Source of the DNA: Sympetrum striolatum
Lineage: Eukaryota > Arthropoda > Insecta > Odonata > Libellulidae
NCBI GenBank assembly: GCA_947579665.1
Contig: OX388350.1
Coordinates: forward strand, 86,695,152 to 86,759,151
Reading direction: 5' to 3'
Length of the DNA: 64,000 nt
The notes under the pieces are model-generated. The model saw nothing but the letters and a program-made list of their open reading frames with translations. It was not told the origin of the DNA and did no database searches. Made by a program: the position numbers and the translations under genes. This document shows positions 46,612 to 60,720 of the stretch, piece by piece (the stretch's first letter is position 1; each line of letters begins with the position of its first letter).

Positions 46612-49600
46612 GTAAGTGCTTTCCTATTTTTCATTATATTTATTATTTCATCGCATACGTCAGAAAATAAAATCATACAGTACGCGGACTTAATGAGTAA
46701 TTCAATCTTCAATGCAAATTGCAAAATAACTCTTACACTTATTTGTATGATATTCTGTTCTACGAGCTAGATAAAGAAGAGCTGCCCCTTTCCCGACTCT
46801 CGATTTTGGGATGGCATGGCATTTTAATTTTCTGGTCGAATACAATACATTGATCTTCTATAGTTTGATCAACAGGATATATTTGATTTTTCTATTCCTA
46901 TTTCATGAAAAAATGTTTCGTTGAATTTTATCACAAAATTCCTGTTCCTGGCAGTCATTATCCGCACGTTAATTCTTTTAATTTTGATATGTAAGTTAAA
47001 TTTCAAAAGGTGTTAAAGGGGAAATTAGGAGCTAGGAAGTATTACGCCATTATGCACCTTTTGCGTCTTAGAAAGACATGGAAATTGCATTAGAGTGTAC
47101 ATTTTGTTGGCCTCTAATTCGGTTCCATGAAAAGAGATGGACCTATGGAATCACGTGCAGCACTAGCGTGGAACTGTTACCTTGATTTCAACTGACTCGA
47201 TAAGGATAAGTAGGCAAACTGCCTCATTCCTCATCTTGTCTAGTAAGCCTCATTCCTTCCCCAAAGTCAGTATTGGTGAGTATGAGTTTGCAATCAGTTT
47301 TTGGGATAATTCATATGGCGTAATAAAACTAATACGTTTACGCTAAATCAGAAGTATTTCTGTGATTTAAATGTTATATAGTATTATCAGTAGTTATTTA
47401 TACATTCTTTATTATTATGCAACAAATATTAAAGCTCAGAAATGACATGTTTGCCATGAAATAAATTACCAATTGATGCCCATTACAATAGTCTTTCATC
47501 CGTTGCTACGACACAGCGTTGATACAAAAGATAGAGGCACTATTTTAAATTTAAGAGTTGAATTTTTTTATCGGAAATGACTCAGAAAGATAGAGGTTAT
47601 GTGTAGTGTCAGTTAAGCGAAGCCCCTATTCCTCCTTGTATCTTGCCGTGCTGCAGAATCGGGTGAGAGCATTTTGTGAATTATCACGACCTGGATCAAC
47701 CGCTTTAAAGCTTTTGGCCCCGGAATCTGTAATAAATTTATCGGACCTCTCTCTGCGCCAGCTTATCCTTCTGCTGTCATTTTTGCCCCACTATCGCAAT
47801 ACGTTCAAAAATTCATGATAGTGCGATACAGAAAAGGGTCATAATTCTCTTATTTCCCAGCGGAAATGACGTGAAAGGGTCTAGCATTTCACGAAGAATG
47901 CAATGCCTCGAGGGATTATTTATATATTTAATTTCAAAAGTTTTAAGTAATGCTATTAATTGAATTCTTCAGAGGACTAAGGTTTATGGAAGAGCCACAT
48001 TCCCTTTAATTATTTGAAAGTTTTTCTTTAGTTTATTTATAACTCAACAATATTCACACGCTTTAATTCTTTCATGATTTATCGATTTAAATTATTAGCA
48101 TATAATTGTTAGAAGGATATAGATGAAGCAATGTCCCGTCATCATTAAATTTCTTTACCATAATTTTTTTAAATGTGAATAATAATACTATATAAATGAC
48201 AAACAAACCATTTTAAGGGTGAATGCAAACTTTTATAATTAGCACAATTTGGCGTGACTCTTCAAGACATTGGAGAAACGTGTATCTGTGAAGTGAAAAT
48301 TTTAATTTATCTTTGTCCTTTGATGCTTTATTCTGTTGCTAACGCTTTCGACCCAGACATCAGTTATAAGTACGCTGACCATTTCCCATATGGTTTTATT
48401 CCAAATTATCAAAACAGGACGAATTATTCTCCACAATTTTTTCAAGAATATTATCTAACTTCGGTACAAATTATATTCGAAAGAACTAACGGTCATTTAT
48501 TCAATTTTCTAGAAAAACGTTTAATGCTGCAGCCTCAACAGTTTTTTACTAAATCTAAACAACCTTATCGTGAATAAAATATGCTGTGAAAATTTTTGAG
48601 TCATCATTACATTTCAACAGTTCTGTATAATTGCATTCGTTCTTTTATTCTGTGATCTAAATGATTTTTGTATTGAATATTATATAGTTTTTTGTGATCA
48701 ATCATTTTTTTGGGAAACGCTTTATCGGAGCAAAGTGCATTTTTAAAGTTATGGAGTGTTGAGAATTAGTAATTTCTCAGCGAAAACGGAACGAATATTC
48801 AGCCTCATCTATCATTGCTATTATTTAAGAATGTATTCCAAATTTATATTAATTACTCCTTTCAACAAAACTCGCCATTGAGATTTATATTCTAAAAGGT
48901 GTATATTTCATGAGCGGGATCCCATATATTGATCACAAATTCTAGTTAAGTTGTGGTATGAGTATCATACTATTCCTTTCACGCTCTTTGTGGAAACAAC
49001 AAAAAAGATAGCTGGAAATCTCTTGCGTTATCTGTAAATGTACGGCATTCAGCTAATTATTATCTCCGTAAAATTACTTCATTCATCACGAGCCCACCTA
49101 TGGGAATTTGCTATGAAAAATAAATAGTCAAAACATATCTTCCATATGTGATGTAGTCTGTTTTCTTCATATATAATGCCTGGAAGCAAAATTGATGATT
49201 CAATCCAAATACAAAGGCTTTGTTCCTGTTGTAAATTTAGATATAGGTCATCAAGTGGCCATGGTGGCAATCAGGGATCTAAATATTTAGAGGACAACAA
49301 AGGGTATTGCTGAGAGAAAGAGACCGAGATGTAAGATTGGCATAAATATAATTAAGAAAACAATAGATTCAACAAAACAGTTCCTACAGTTTTTTATTGT
49401 TTTTCATTAATTGAAGTTTTAATTCACTAACGTGTTTCAATAACAGATTTACTAAACTCCAGATTTCTACGATTATTAATGATTTCCTACAATAGATTGT
49501 AGAGAAAGATGTACAAGCGTTATCTTTTTTCTTCACATTTATTGCATCATCTGCAAATTGTCTCTCAGCATTTCCCTGCTATCACGTTCGCACAATATCT

Positions 49601-51739
49601 CCCCATTAAATAATGGCTGCAATTCACTTCCTCCCACCACAAAAGTAAACTTTTCCCTCAGTCGACATGGAACTCCTTCTCCGACTTGATCCCTGTAACC
49701 CCTTCGTCGCTTTAAGTAATCTCCTCTCTAATATTTGCTTTAACATTCTCATCTCTGATATTCCATTTCTTCCCTTTTCTCATACATAATCTCGCTCCAT
49801 TCCTTGCTTTTTAAGTGCCTCTCGACACTGACTTATCAACGCTCTTTCTGCATTGAAATCCGCCATTACCTTTTCTCACCTTTCTTCGCTAAACTTGAGA
49901 GAATGTTGCGTAGGAGAAGTTCAAACTTAGAATAGATATTCAGAGGGGAATCTTTGATAATGAGAGAGGAGGGGAGAGTAAATATGTATATTTATGCTAA
50001 GCCAAGATTTGCTTTTAATGTCACCTTCTGTGAAACTTAATGTGCTCTATTTACTGTTACCCTATTGATGAAAATGTTGACGAACGAAAGGATTATTGGG
50101 TTACATTTATGGACTTAATTCTTCCTTGTTTTCTTAGCATTGATAACCATGCCATTTGCATTACTGCACTGATATCTTTGAATTATCTCGAAGAATACTA
50201 TAATTTTTCCGATAAATTATATGGCAAAACTTCAGTTTCTGCACAAAAATTTCTAATAACATTTTTCAAAAGAACCGCAAAAATAAATAAAAATGTAAAT
50301 GAACTTCTCATTGTAAGTAGTAGTATACGTAAGTAGATTCATAAATATGCTCAAAGCCCGCTTTTTACAATAGGCTGTTTGAGGATCGATAAGTATGGCC
50401 ATTCACAGGAATTCTAACTTTTTTATTTTCCCTTAACCGAGAGTAATTGTTTTCTCAGAGAATTTTTATCAATGAACGGAATCCTTTATTGTTACTCCAT
50501 TGAAATTCCATTAAGCGCATAATTGTTGAATACGCGAGCACTTGAGGCGTGCTTATCTCAGTCGAGAGAGGAAAATTGAAAAACTCGACCGTGCGCATTT
50601 TGAACGAGTTTGTGCGGGAGAAAAGTTTCGGATCGTTTTTTCCTCGTGAACTTCCTCGTCGACGGGTTTCATCAACCCGCACTGTGAATCGCTTAAAGAT
50701 TAATCATTTTTTAAGGAAATTTCCACACCTCGCGAAGATCAAATGCGGCAATTCCATCTCGGAGGTAAAACAATAGTTCGAGGAGTGTGATTTAAGCAGC
50801 CCTTTTGACCCGGTTTCCCTTTAAAGCGCTTCGAACAAAGGGCAGTAAATAAGTAGTCGAGGGGCTCTTTTTAATAAAGAATGGAAATGACCTTTGACTC
50901 GCTTCAATTTCGGTGCCCACACAAAAACTCCACTACTCGCGTCTTCGCGAGTTCGTTTGAATATTTTAGCGGCGAAGTGGGATGCGCTGCTCTGATCTAT
51001 TCCCTCTTCCAAACGTAACTTCAGGCATTTTTGTTCGGCGCAAAAAATGTGTTGTGTACGCTGAAATTAATTTCAATTGGACTGAAATGTCACGTCGATA
51101 TAAATGTTGTTGTTAGTCTTTTCGACCAAACTTCCGCTTTCCAAACGAGAGTTACTCTTAGACTCATTATAAAATACGAATGAATTTCTTCTTCTTTCAT
51201 TGCGTGACGGTTAAATCTTCAAATTTCCAAAAATCTTCTCTTCCATTACTTTGCAAGACTGAATTATAAATGATTTTAGGACAGTTCCGAAAAGAGAAAA
51301 TCAAGAAAGATAATTGTTTGCACTCGAACACAAACCCTTAAATATCAATGGACATAAAACTCGCGAATTCACACACAAGCGATATCGCATAATATTTGAG
51401 CATTGAAAAAAGTCAAACCTATCTTAGCGGTGTATCATTACCAAGAAGTTGAGAATTATTTATTGTTGTGTTAGTATTCCCACACATCCTATTCATCCTA
51501 TAAATGCCTTTAATATGCTGTATTCTCTATAAAATCAATTTATTCCCAATGAGTCACATTTTATCACACTGATGTAAGCACTAAACAATCGTAGAAAGAA
51601 ATTTATCTACATAATTACATATTTTATAATAAAAAGTTATACATCGGATGATATTTGATATCTCTGTAATATCTAATCACAACAATAAATAAATAACAAT
51701 AAAATAGCAATTTTTTCATTCACAAATTTTTTTAATATC

Positions 51740-51885
51740 ACCCCCTCGCGAAGTTTAATGTTCTGGTGTAATCCCAACGAAAAACGGACTTGAAAAAAGT
51801 CTGACAGGGCCGGAAATCGAACCCGGGACCTTCCTCTATCCGGGAGGCTGACTTAACCATCTAGGCTACCCGGCCAGAACCGCAA
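51740..51885 (-). mobile_element. tRNA-derived SINE (family B)
   Basis: On the minus strand: GGCCGGGTAGCCTAGATGG, in which TAGCCTAGATGG fits the A-box consensus, then a GTCAGCCTCCCGG anticodon-like region and B box GGGTTCGATTTCC near 51812. It continues about 70 bases as a non-tRNA tail. It has the tRNA layout but the acceptor stem is incomplete, and the B box differs from the family A elements. Confidence 0.75.
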
Positions 51886-51944
51886 GGTCACAAAGTCCCC
51901 CAAAAACGGCTTGATAAAATGTTCTGGCCGGGTAGCCTAGATGG
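51857..51944. repeat. Perfect 24-bp inverted repeat
   Basis: The first 24 bases of the SINE (51857-51880 on this strand) recur inverted at 51921-51944, separated by 40 bases. The second arm is a solo 5' end with no SINE body. Transcription across it would give a long hairpin. Confidence 0.85.
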
Positions 51945-52454
51945 ATTTTCCTGTGTGCACGCCCTTATGTGCAAAGTACCTTTAACCCTTTCCTTTTTCT
52001 GGTGCACTTAAATCTGAAATAATTGTTGGATGGGAAATTTTTAAACATAATAACAGTTACCAATGTCTATCAGGTCATCAGGACTGCAGATGGAAAAGGA
52101 ATTAAGGTGGAATGTCGGTCATGTAGCCCTGAGGATGTTTATCAATTTGCTAAGAAAAATAGAATAACTTTTTCTACAGAGCAGAAATCAAAAACATTCT
52201 TTAAAAAAGCAGTGTATTGACTCGTATAGATTTTTTAAGTGAATAATCCGAACGATATTTCATATGTTTCAAGACTCGTAGTCGAATTTCCTTTAAGAAA
52301 ATCTTCTCCTTTCGTAAACTTCTTTAAACTCAGCCTACGTCTTCCTAAGGCTTTTATCTGACGTTCCCAAGCAAAGAGATTGACGAGACGCAAACTGTAT
52401 CTACGAAAGAAACATCTTTCAAAATTCAAGTTTTATTCTTCGCTTTTCGAACAG

Positions 52455-52628
52455 GCGCGAGATGGGAGTTCAGGAGGTTCGGAGGAGGCATCAGAGATGC
52501 ATTTTTTGTTTCTTTTCAAAACAAATTTTACATCCCCAACCAAAATAAACTTTGAATGCCCTCCAGCGGTTCAAGTTTCTCTTCGTCTTAGCAGTTTGAG
52601 GAATGATTGTTACTCGAGAATGCTATGA
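52455..52628 (+). CDS. Possible alternative terminal exon of Shaw
   Basis: A pyrimidine-rich acceptor (TTCGCTTTTCGAACAG) precedes a phase-0 frame, ARDGSSGGSEEASEM.., that stops at 52626. It would join the 46475-46611 exon without frame change. The start of the peptide is Ser/Glu/Gly-rich like the true last exon; the rest looks random. Weak. Confidence 0.2.
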   Translation, partial: ARDGSSGGSEEASEMHFLFLFKTNFTSPTKINFECPPAVQVSLRLSSLRNDCYSRML

Positions 52629-54892
52629 GTCAAGTTCTCGAATCTCATATTAAGACCTTCGAAGTACTTTTTTAATAATGAGACTAAATTTTGACCAAAT
52701 ATCTTGAAATAAATCTCCATAAAAGAATTGCGCATTTTTCAACAAGCAAAGAAGCCAAGCTTGTCGGCCATATTTTGGAAGCTGAAGAAAATCATGTTTT
52801 TATCAATATCAAATATGGAAAATTGTTTCTAAAATAATAATTGATTGAATAAAAACGTAAAACCAGAACTGTGTACTAAGCTCGAGAACCAACCTGAAGT
52901 TTCAAGCAAGAAATTAAAATTCACTCCTTTAAACTCTAATTGGACTTATTGATTAATTTCTAACACAAAATGTAACCAACGCAATGGTCACTATGGTTGC
53001 ACTCGTTCAAATCTTCTTTTACAGTTAAGAAAATTTTCTGCAATATCTAGATGACTTATGTTTATGCCGAAATTAAAGATAAATGCAAAGTTAATTAAGA
53101 CCGTATTTGGGTTCAATTGGTGAGGTAGGAACCTTAAAGGAGTTTATTTCTTACAGGAGGTATTTTTTCTACTATTACAATTAGATATATTTTTAAGAGG
53201 CGTGGACTCTAAGGCCAAATTTATGGTGTAAAATATTTCGTCCGCATTCCAATTATTTTTCTCTTCAATAGCGCGCTTTACCTGCGTTTTAGTCATATTT
53301 ATAGCAGTTTAATCATAATTATTACATAATTTTTTAAACATAGGATTAGTTTTTTCCACTTTCTTATACTGTTGCCAGTGAACAGATATTTAGAAGAAAT
53401 CAATATTATAGATCGAGAAAACTCATGAGTAGAGGCGAATGTAGAGTTTAAAAGGGCACAGCGATGGGATTAGGAAAAGGGCAAACTTGGAAGCTTCCCT
53501 CATTACGGATGACGCGGCCTCCTGCTGATCCTTCCGAATCGCAGGATCCAGTTTCAACTTCGGCGTAAGACATATTTCGGAATGTCTCAGGAATAAGCAA
53601 AGGAAAAGTCATTCCATCTCTAAATGAGGAATAGAGTATAAGCATTGAATTCAAGAAGAACACCTTTTGCGGAGATGCATAGATGCTCTTTCATAACGAT
53701 GGATTATTATGAATTTACGATTTTTGAAACATAAAATGTTAAGAACATATAATCTAATAATTTAAAGTATTATCTTAAATATCATCTTCGTTTATTTAAA
53801 TTTATTTTTTGACTATGTCACTTACAGAAAATATGAATCAGTGTGACAATGTAAAAGATGTAACAAGAAAAATAAAAACATAAAATGTGTATAAAAAAAT
53901 CGACAGAGATGAAAAGAAAAGTGTATGGTCGTAATAAATTAGAAAAAGTTAAAGCAAATTTTGTAAATGTATCTTTATTTAGGATCAAAGGATAAACTAT
54001 AAAAAGACAGCGAAGAAGGAAGGCAAAATCAATGGGAACGCTTGATAAGAGACAGTCTAGGTAATGAAGCAGAATTGTCAAATGGGATAAGAAGAAGATT
54101 TAAAGTAATTTAGAAGAGAAATTAGGCCAGAAAGAATATTCTCCTATTTAATAATTAATGATATTTATTAGTTAGGAACAATGAAAAGGGCCAGTAATGA
54201 CCCGTTAATTTGGGAGGAAGTAGTCCTATCGTAGAGTATTTCAATTGGAAGTACAGAGAAGAGAGTTAACAATGGCTTTTAACAATTTTGGGAAAAAGGC
54301 TAAATTGTGCATTGTCTGAAATAGCGATATTTTGGAAGACGACAGGTTAATTATATTCATGATTCTATTCTATGACTGAAAACTTTGTATTTATTTGTGT
54401 GTCTCTAGCATTATAAATATATGAATAATTTCAATAGTAATAACTTAAAATAATAATTATTATTACTTCACCTAAAATATCCGAGATGGAATTGGCTACA
54501 ATGCCATGTGGTGGTAATATAGTGATTATTTGAGGAGCTGTAGGAAATGGAATTCGTTATTGACATACTTATTCCGTATTATTTGCAGTTAGAGGAAGTT
54601 TAAAGAGGGTTGACCTCCGTTTGCTGATATCGATTTCATATGAGTTACACATAATTCTTTTGCATTTTCTTTATTATTTATATCTAATTGCTGTGTTTTT
54701 CCTACGTCCCTATTAATTGGACAAAATCTTTAAATTTTCGAGAGTTAAAGGTGAGTCGCGTAACTTGAAATCAGCAGACGAAAAACAGCAGCGACCTGCA
54801 CCTTGTTCCGCGAGAAAAATATGGGGCGTGACATCCTTCTGGTCCAGTTTCAGCACCTAAGTGTATTTTAATGTTTCATTTGGTATCCGCAG

Positions 54893-55261
54893 ATTCGACC
54901 TACGGTACTGGCGATGACGTCACTGGGAGGAGTGAACAGGGGAGTGGAAGGGGGAGGCGGGGGGAGGAGGAGGAGTCTGTGGGGCGGAGGGGATGAGAAG
55001 AAGGGCCTCAAGGTGGAGAAGAGGAGGGGGAAATCGGAAGGGGAAAACGGGTACACAGGATACCTGGGAGAAAGGAGGAACAGCACCAGAGTGGCGGAGA
55101 ACGGCGACGGAGGCGCCTCGGAGCGGGAAACGAAGGAAGCTCAGATATCCGAAGGCGTGGAAAAGATGAGCGAAGAAGAAGGGGGAGAGGGAAAATCGGA
55201 GGAAGGGAAGGAAATTGAGGAAAAGGAAGAGAAAGGTAATGAGGGGGGAGAGGTGTTCTAA
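54893..55261 (+). CDS. Shaw: Shaw channel last exon: charged C-terminal tail and stop
   Basis: Acceptor TATCCGCAG; phase-0 entry; 122 codons to TAA at 55259-55261. Begins IRPTVLAMTSLGGVNRGVEG, then Gly/Arg/Lys-rich and finally strongly Glu/Lys/Gly-rich (KSEEGKEIEEKEEKGNEGG), ending in EVF. The Glu-x-hydrophobic end would fit a class III PDZ ligand, but that is inference. Low complexity means the antisense strand is also open; I take the sense frame because of phase continuity with the preceding exon. It is the likeliest end of the gene, but as a simple-sequence exon it could differ in the real transcript. Confidence 0.6.
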   Translation: MRPTVLAMTSLGGVNRGVEGGGGGRRRSLWGGGDEKKGLKVEKRRGKSEGENGYTGYLGERRNSTRVAENGDGGASERETKEAQISEGVEKMSEEEGGEGKSEEGKEIEEKEEKGNEGGEVF

Positions 55262-58200
55262 CAATCCGGAATCGAATCATCGGAGATTCGAACGAATGAA
55301 AAAATCCAGAACCGCAAGGAGAAAGGTTCCTCGAAAAAATAAACAGCTTGAAAATAAAATGAGAGGGGATCGTGATTTTCGAGAAAATGCCCCACGAGAG
55401 GGAAAGATGTCGAGAATATTCCAACGGTTTTCTTTTTTATATCTTTCTATATCTGTTTGTTGGATGAAGGTTTTCATATGGAGTAGGAAGTAAACCCCAA
55501 TTTGAATTCACATACGGAGATTCTCGCTAATTGCAAGCACCGTTAAAGTATAAGGATGTTAATATAAACAAAAACTAGGCCAAAAATATCCACACGAGTC
55601 TTAGAAATCCAAAAAGTTGCAAACATATATTAACGATAAATTTATTGAGATATCACGAGAGTTACGTTTGACATCTGATGTTACAATGCGGTGCTCGTTT
55701 TATTCCACACATGCATTAACGCCACGAATTGCTACATTAGTGATCTCGGTTACGGTATCCAAGGAGATTGAGTACATTTGTTTTCGATTTCTTCCTTTAC
55801 TTCCCCCAATGTAGGTTTTCTTCTATGATAAAGTTTCTGAAGGTAACTTGAATTAACCTCTTGATGTCTGATTAATTTGGTATTCAAATATCTGCATAAA
55901 GTACACGAGTCACTCAGTCAATGCGCTGTATATAAACTTTTTTGTGAGATCTGTGAGTATACACACGAAAAGGCCAAGTCACAAAAGCATATATCTGCAG
56001 ATACATATGCACAAATAAGCGTGTGTATATATCGAAGCTTCTTAGCGAGTGCTCCAGATTAAATTGCTTTGAAGTGTCGATTGATTGCTTTTATTCAGGA
56101 GACAAACTTAGCAACAAAAAGAGAAGCTACTCGGATATTTTACCGACAGGGTGAATATGTATCGTTACATTAGGTATTCCGTCATTGAAACTATATAGTA
56201 ATAATTTGTGCCAGCTTTTAATAAATAGTCCAGGACTATTTGCCGCCGTCACTTCCACCGCCTAATATTTATTATAATTTCAATTATGTATGTACTTCTA
56301 TATGAATTTAAGGGGAATTTAAGCCACTTTCTTCCTTCTAAGAATGATCTTTTTCCAAGGCAACCAAGCTACGTGTTTGGTATGACTCGTGTTCTAACTC
56401 TTCAAAAATTAGTGGCGGCGTCCCTCTTAAGGAAGTACATAAAATCACTATTTTCCCTAATTCAGATATTCTAATTGTAAAAGGCAGACATGCTTTGGGA
56501 TTGAAAAAAGCTTTAACTGGGAGTTATCCTGTACTTCATTCTTTTATCACGATTAGAAAACAAGTGACTGTTAATAAAAGACGTCGAAGGAGCAGCTCCT
56601 GTAATTATGAACCAATTGCAGTTCACTGCCTTTTCATTTACTCGCATTTTTTCCGCTTTTCTAAGCGTAATAGGCTATAGTTTAATGTTGAGTTTTGCCA
56701 TCGCAAGTTATCTCTTTTGAGATATTTATGAGGGAAAGCGTTAAAAGATAACTTTATTGATATACTTGCTTTTGAACCTGTGAACTTGTGTAAGTACAAC
56801 TGTGCACCGTGCGAATGTGAACACTGGAACGCTTAGACAATCATAAACGCTCATGTAAATCAATGCATTCCGATCTAGTATTTATCAAGATTATAGGGTA
56901 AGGCAACAACAAAAATCCTGAATTGAAGCGAAGCATTAATTCTCAGACAAATTTAAATTTTCTTAGTTAGTATGCTTATTTCTGAGGAGACATCTTCCTT
57001 CTTTGCTACCGAACTTCCAATGAAAATCTTTGCCTATGACCTTGAGTAAGTGCACTTTTTTAAAAGAAAGGTCAGGCCATCGTCCTCTATAAATTAAACA
57101 TTCCCTCACGATTTCACATTGTAACTGCGTACCTGCAGACTATGAAATTTTAAAATTTAAGGATTGTTTTACAGGCGAGGCCTTAATTTTCCATAATTAT
57201 TTATTTTGCAACCGAAAAATTACAAAAAAATTCCAAATAGTAACCCAAATTTAATTTCAATACATTTCAAAGTTGGTTTAACGAGAGATTTGGCGAAATT
57301 CTGTACAAATACTATCAAAATAAATCACAAAGCCCTTCATTAGTCAGGCAACGTCTCCTGTTTTTCATTTAAAATGCAGTTAATTTGTCTATTACAATTC
57401 GTTTACAAAATTAATTCAGGAGATGATAGAGGGCTGTGTTTCCGGAATAGATCATACGAACCCAGACAAGTCCACTCGCTCCTTTTACGCTAACTAGCAT
57501 GTTTTTAAATCTCTTTCGAAGTTAGTGATTATTTTTAAGTTGATTTAATGAGAAATAAATTATAACTCCACTTCGTATTGTTCAAACTATTCCAATGCCC
57601 GCCTTGCTTAGACCTCATAGAAAACTAAATCTAACGATGGCTGGAGGTCCAAAACTGGCCAAACATTGAAATATCGACGAATATACGAATACGAGTTTAT
57701 TTTTATTTATTAAATAGTCTCGCAGTCAAGTGGATTGGCGTTCATTACATGATTTTATTAGTATTAAATGGACATTTGATTCATTGTTTGTTTACTTACG
57801 GGCTGATTCCGGTGTATTATTTGCAAGATTTCGTTAAATTTCTAAAGGTCAAAAATTCATCGAAAACGTACGTACGTCAGAATATAAATTAAAAATATTA
57901 TTATTTAAATGATTTTGAAGAATATTTTTGGAAAATAATTATACCACATTTTCATGCGCGGCCACCATTTCACATGCAGTCATGCCCATGAACAACCTTT
58001 CAAATTTAGAGATACAGGGTAACTGTTGCACAACTCCAAGGAATATTCTCAGAGGATGAATGCGATAGTATGGATCTCTCAGTCCAATTTCAGCATCTTC
58101 GGGGAACATGTTAGAAAAAGCTTAAAATCTAGCCAAGTGTCGATCCATAGTAAACGGAGAAAAATTTGGGACTTCTGCTATTAAAATAGAGATTTGAGTC

Positions 58201-60719
58201 ACTCCTTCAGAGAGTGGGAGAATACCTGCCTTGCCCCTGAAGATGATAGTTTGGCTATTTAAAAATGTATCGAATTCTTCCCAAAATGAAGGGGCCTCGA
58301 AAAAAAAGAAGGGGTTTTCCTTAGTTCATACTTAATGTTGTTAACTCGTACTTGCTATTGATACTCTTGCTCATTACGTACCCCCGAATCCGTTCAAATA
58401 GGAGAATTACTTTTTCACGAACAAAAAATCACCTCTTCCGATGACACGAAAATGGTTTTCAGAATCTCCCGTTTATTTTGAAACACTCCGAAAACAGTTT
58501 TCAATACAATTTATCCAATTAAGGCATTTCTTATAACTGTTTATTGTTAACGTCTAATCTTATACGATGGGATAAAACAGGACTATTGGTTGATGGAAGT
58601 CATTTAGAATAATCTTGTATTTCCAGTTAAGTCCCGAAATTTTTGTCTTAACCCATTTGAAAATCCCGTTTAGCACTATATTTCTCTGAAAATCTTGGAC
58701 GAACAATGATTTGAACTTCCTGAAATTTTTCACGTCAGACATCTGCTCGGATTTCCACCGCAACCGAACCGTAACTGCAGACCACTTATCCCCTTCCGTG
58801 AATGATTGTGAACCATTCGACCCACAGGAGCAAATCATCGACCCAATTATGCGGATCCTCGTGGTTCGGGTCGGATAAAGTGCGGGTTTGCGGATCTCTG
58901 TTTGGCATCATCAGTGAATGTCACTCAAAGATATGAAGAAGACGGAGAAAGAACTCTCAATCGACTCAATATTCCAGCAGCCTGTATAACGAGGTACCAC
59001 TGCAATTGCATCAACCCCAACGCGGTTCGAATAATTAGCGAGAATGCTACCCCTAATTGCTCACGATAGCTCGCATAACTTGTCTTTTTCTCGTAGTTTT
59101 TCTACAATTCAATCTCTCGTGATTCCTGGCGGAAAAATTAAATGTTATCAAACTTTCCATCGTGGAGTTCGGCGTCTGAAAGGGAAGATGAGATTAATAT
59201 TTTCAGAGATGCGAATTAATTAAAAAAACATTGAAAAAGTTGTGATTCGGAGTGAGTTAGTCTCTCGTACCTTGAAAGAAAAATATCAAAGCCCGTCTTC
59301 GGCGTCGAATGAAAATAATATTTAGATACTTTATTATTAAAGATCCAATCTTGTACAAGTTGATTATCTAGGTGTAAATTTATATCTCATTCATCTAGAT
59401 GACTGTTCTTTATTGGACAACTTTGTTCCTTGTTATGAAAAAAAAAGATATTTTGCTATTACCGTCGTAAAAAGTGTTTGTTTCTTCGTCAATCGTCCGA
59501 GGAATAAAATTGGAAAGGAAAATGTGGAAAAAGTGTTAAGCTGTAGCACAAAAAGGGATTCTGATATTGTATTTCTTCGAAGCCAAAAAATAACAAAGTT
59601 TAACACCTTTTATTCCGCCTTATTCATTTCTCAGAATTTATTTACTTTTCAGAGCCTGGATAACGTTCATGGAAATGCTCCGTTGCGGTGAAAAAGAGAA
59701 ATGTTATCTGAAAAAATTCAGGACTAACAGTTTTTGCAGCAGTCGGGATGTAGAGACCGACATTCTTTCGAGACAAAAAAGAACTGCAGAAAGATCAAAA
59801 GGAATCGTTGCAGAAAAAAAAACAGTTAGTGAATTAACCACAGAGAATGTTGAGGAAATAAGAAAGAACATCTCGGTTGCTTTCCACTTGCCATGGAATG
59901 AAAGCATTGAAGAATGCAAAGAAAGACTTTTATTACTGAAATTGAAAACTAACGTTTTTACGTTGTATTTGGCAACTACGATTCATGATTAAGTAGTAAT
60001 TATGGAAATGAAAGAAACATACATGTATGTTGAGGCCAAATTATAGTATTATATGGTACCTGTGAGCTAACTAATTCAATGGTAAATGACTCTATGGATT
60101 GAATCAAATAATAATATATATCAACAGAGATAAGCATGGTTATAACATGTATAGCCGATTTAAAATTTATTTTTTTAAACGTTTCAGTATATGGTTAAGC
60201 AATAATTAATTAAAGAAAAATACAGAAATCCAATCTTCAGAACGTGTCAGAGGTTTCTCATATGGTAATGCAATTCTTACAACCAAAACGATTAATGTGC
60301 AATACAAAAATTATTTACTAACAAAAAAGTGATAGGATCATTGGAGACTATATTGATGGCACATTCTAATCTTCCGTTTTTAATGTCATTTCTCATGTTA
60401 GAATTTAAGGTGGCTCATAGAATTTCAATAATTTATGATAATTTGTTACGGCAAGTTTTATGTTGCCTAAATAATATTAGCTTAAGTTAAAATATAGAAA
60501 TATATTACGCTTGAAGAATTATATCATATGGTTTACAATTAAGGAAAACAACTTTAATTCGTTCTCTAGCCTTGTAAGATGCCACTTGCTTCTTAAAGAT
60601 ATTGAACATCTAAAATATTTTATATGCCGCTATTCTAAATATTTTAATATTGTAAAAAGACGGATTAAATTATGTTTGGATATATATTCAAACGAAGAAA
60701 ATGAAACGATGTTTCAGCA
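55262..60719. other. Downstream non-coding stretch
   Basis: 3' UTR for an unknown distance, then A+T-rich sequence with no gene I can name. A frame at 59669-59992 (107 codons, Lys/Glu-rich, preceded by TTACTTTTCAG) is the most protein-like, but I find no motif. Confidence 0.5.
55339..55358 (+). promoter_or_regulatory. Possible polyadenylation signals
   Basis: AATAAA at 55339-55344 and again at 55353-55358, about 80-100 bases after the Shaw stop codon. The hexamer is common in A+T-rich DNA, so this is only positional support. Confidence 0.35.
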
Positions 60720-60720
60720 G

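Larger units (their letters stand above)
46612..54892 (+). other. 8.3 kb intron before the last exon
   Basis: Phase-0 intron. Contains a SINE of another family (51740-51885), its short inverted echo, and a possible alternative terminal exon at 52455. Open frames of about 100 codons at 48254-48577 and 50040-50336 are at the length expected by chance in such A+T-rich DNA. Confidence 0.6.

Noticed and set aside
48254..48577. 107-codon frame in the 8.3 kb intron
   Set aside because: Starts only with GTG, no known motif, no clear splice sites; frames of this length are expected a few times by chance in 64 kb of such DNA.
50040..50336. 98-codon ATG frame in the 8.3 kb intron
   Set aside because: No recognisable domain or codon bias; within chance expectation.
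54920..55424. Antisense frames of 114 and 138 codons over the last Shaw exon
   Set aside because: Low-complexity purine-rich sequence read backwards as Pro/Ser/Leu; the sense frame has splice-phase support.
59669..59992. 107-codon Lys/Glu-rich frame
   Set aside because: The most protein-like of the unassigned frames and preceded by a possible acceptor, but with no motif, family or partner exon; mentioned only in the downstream stretch.
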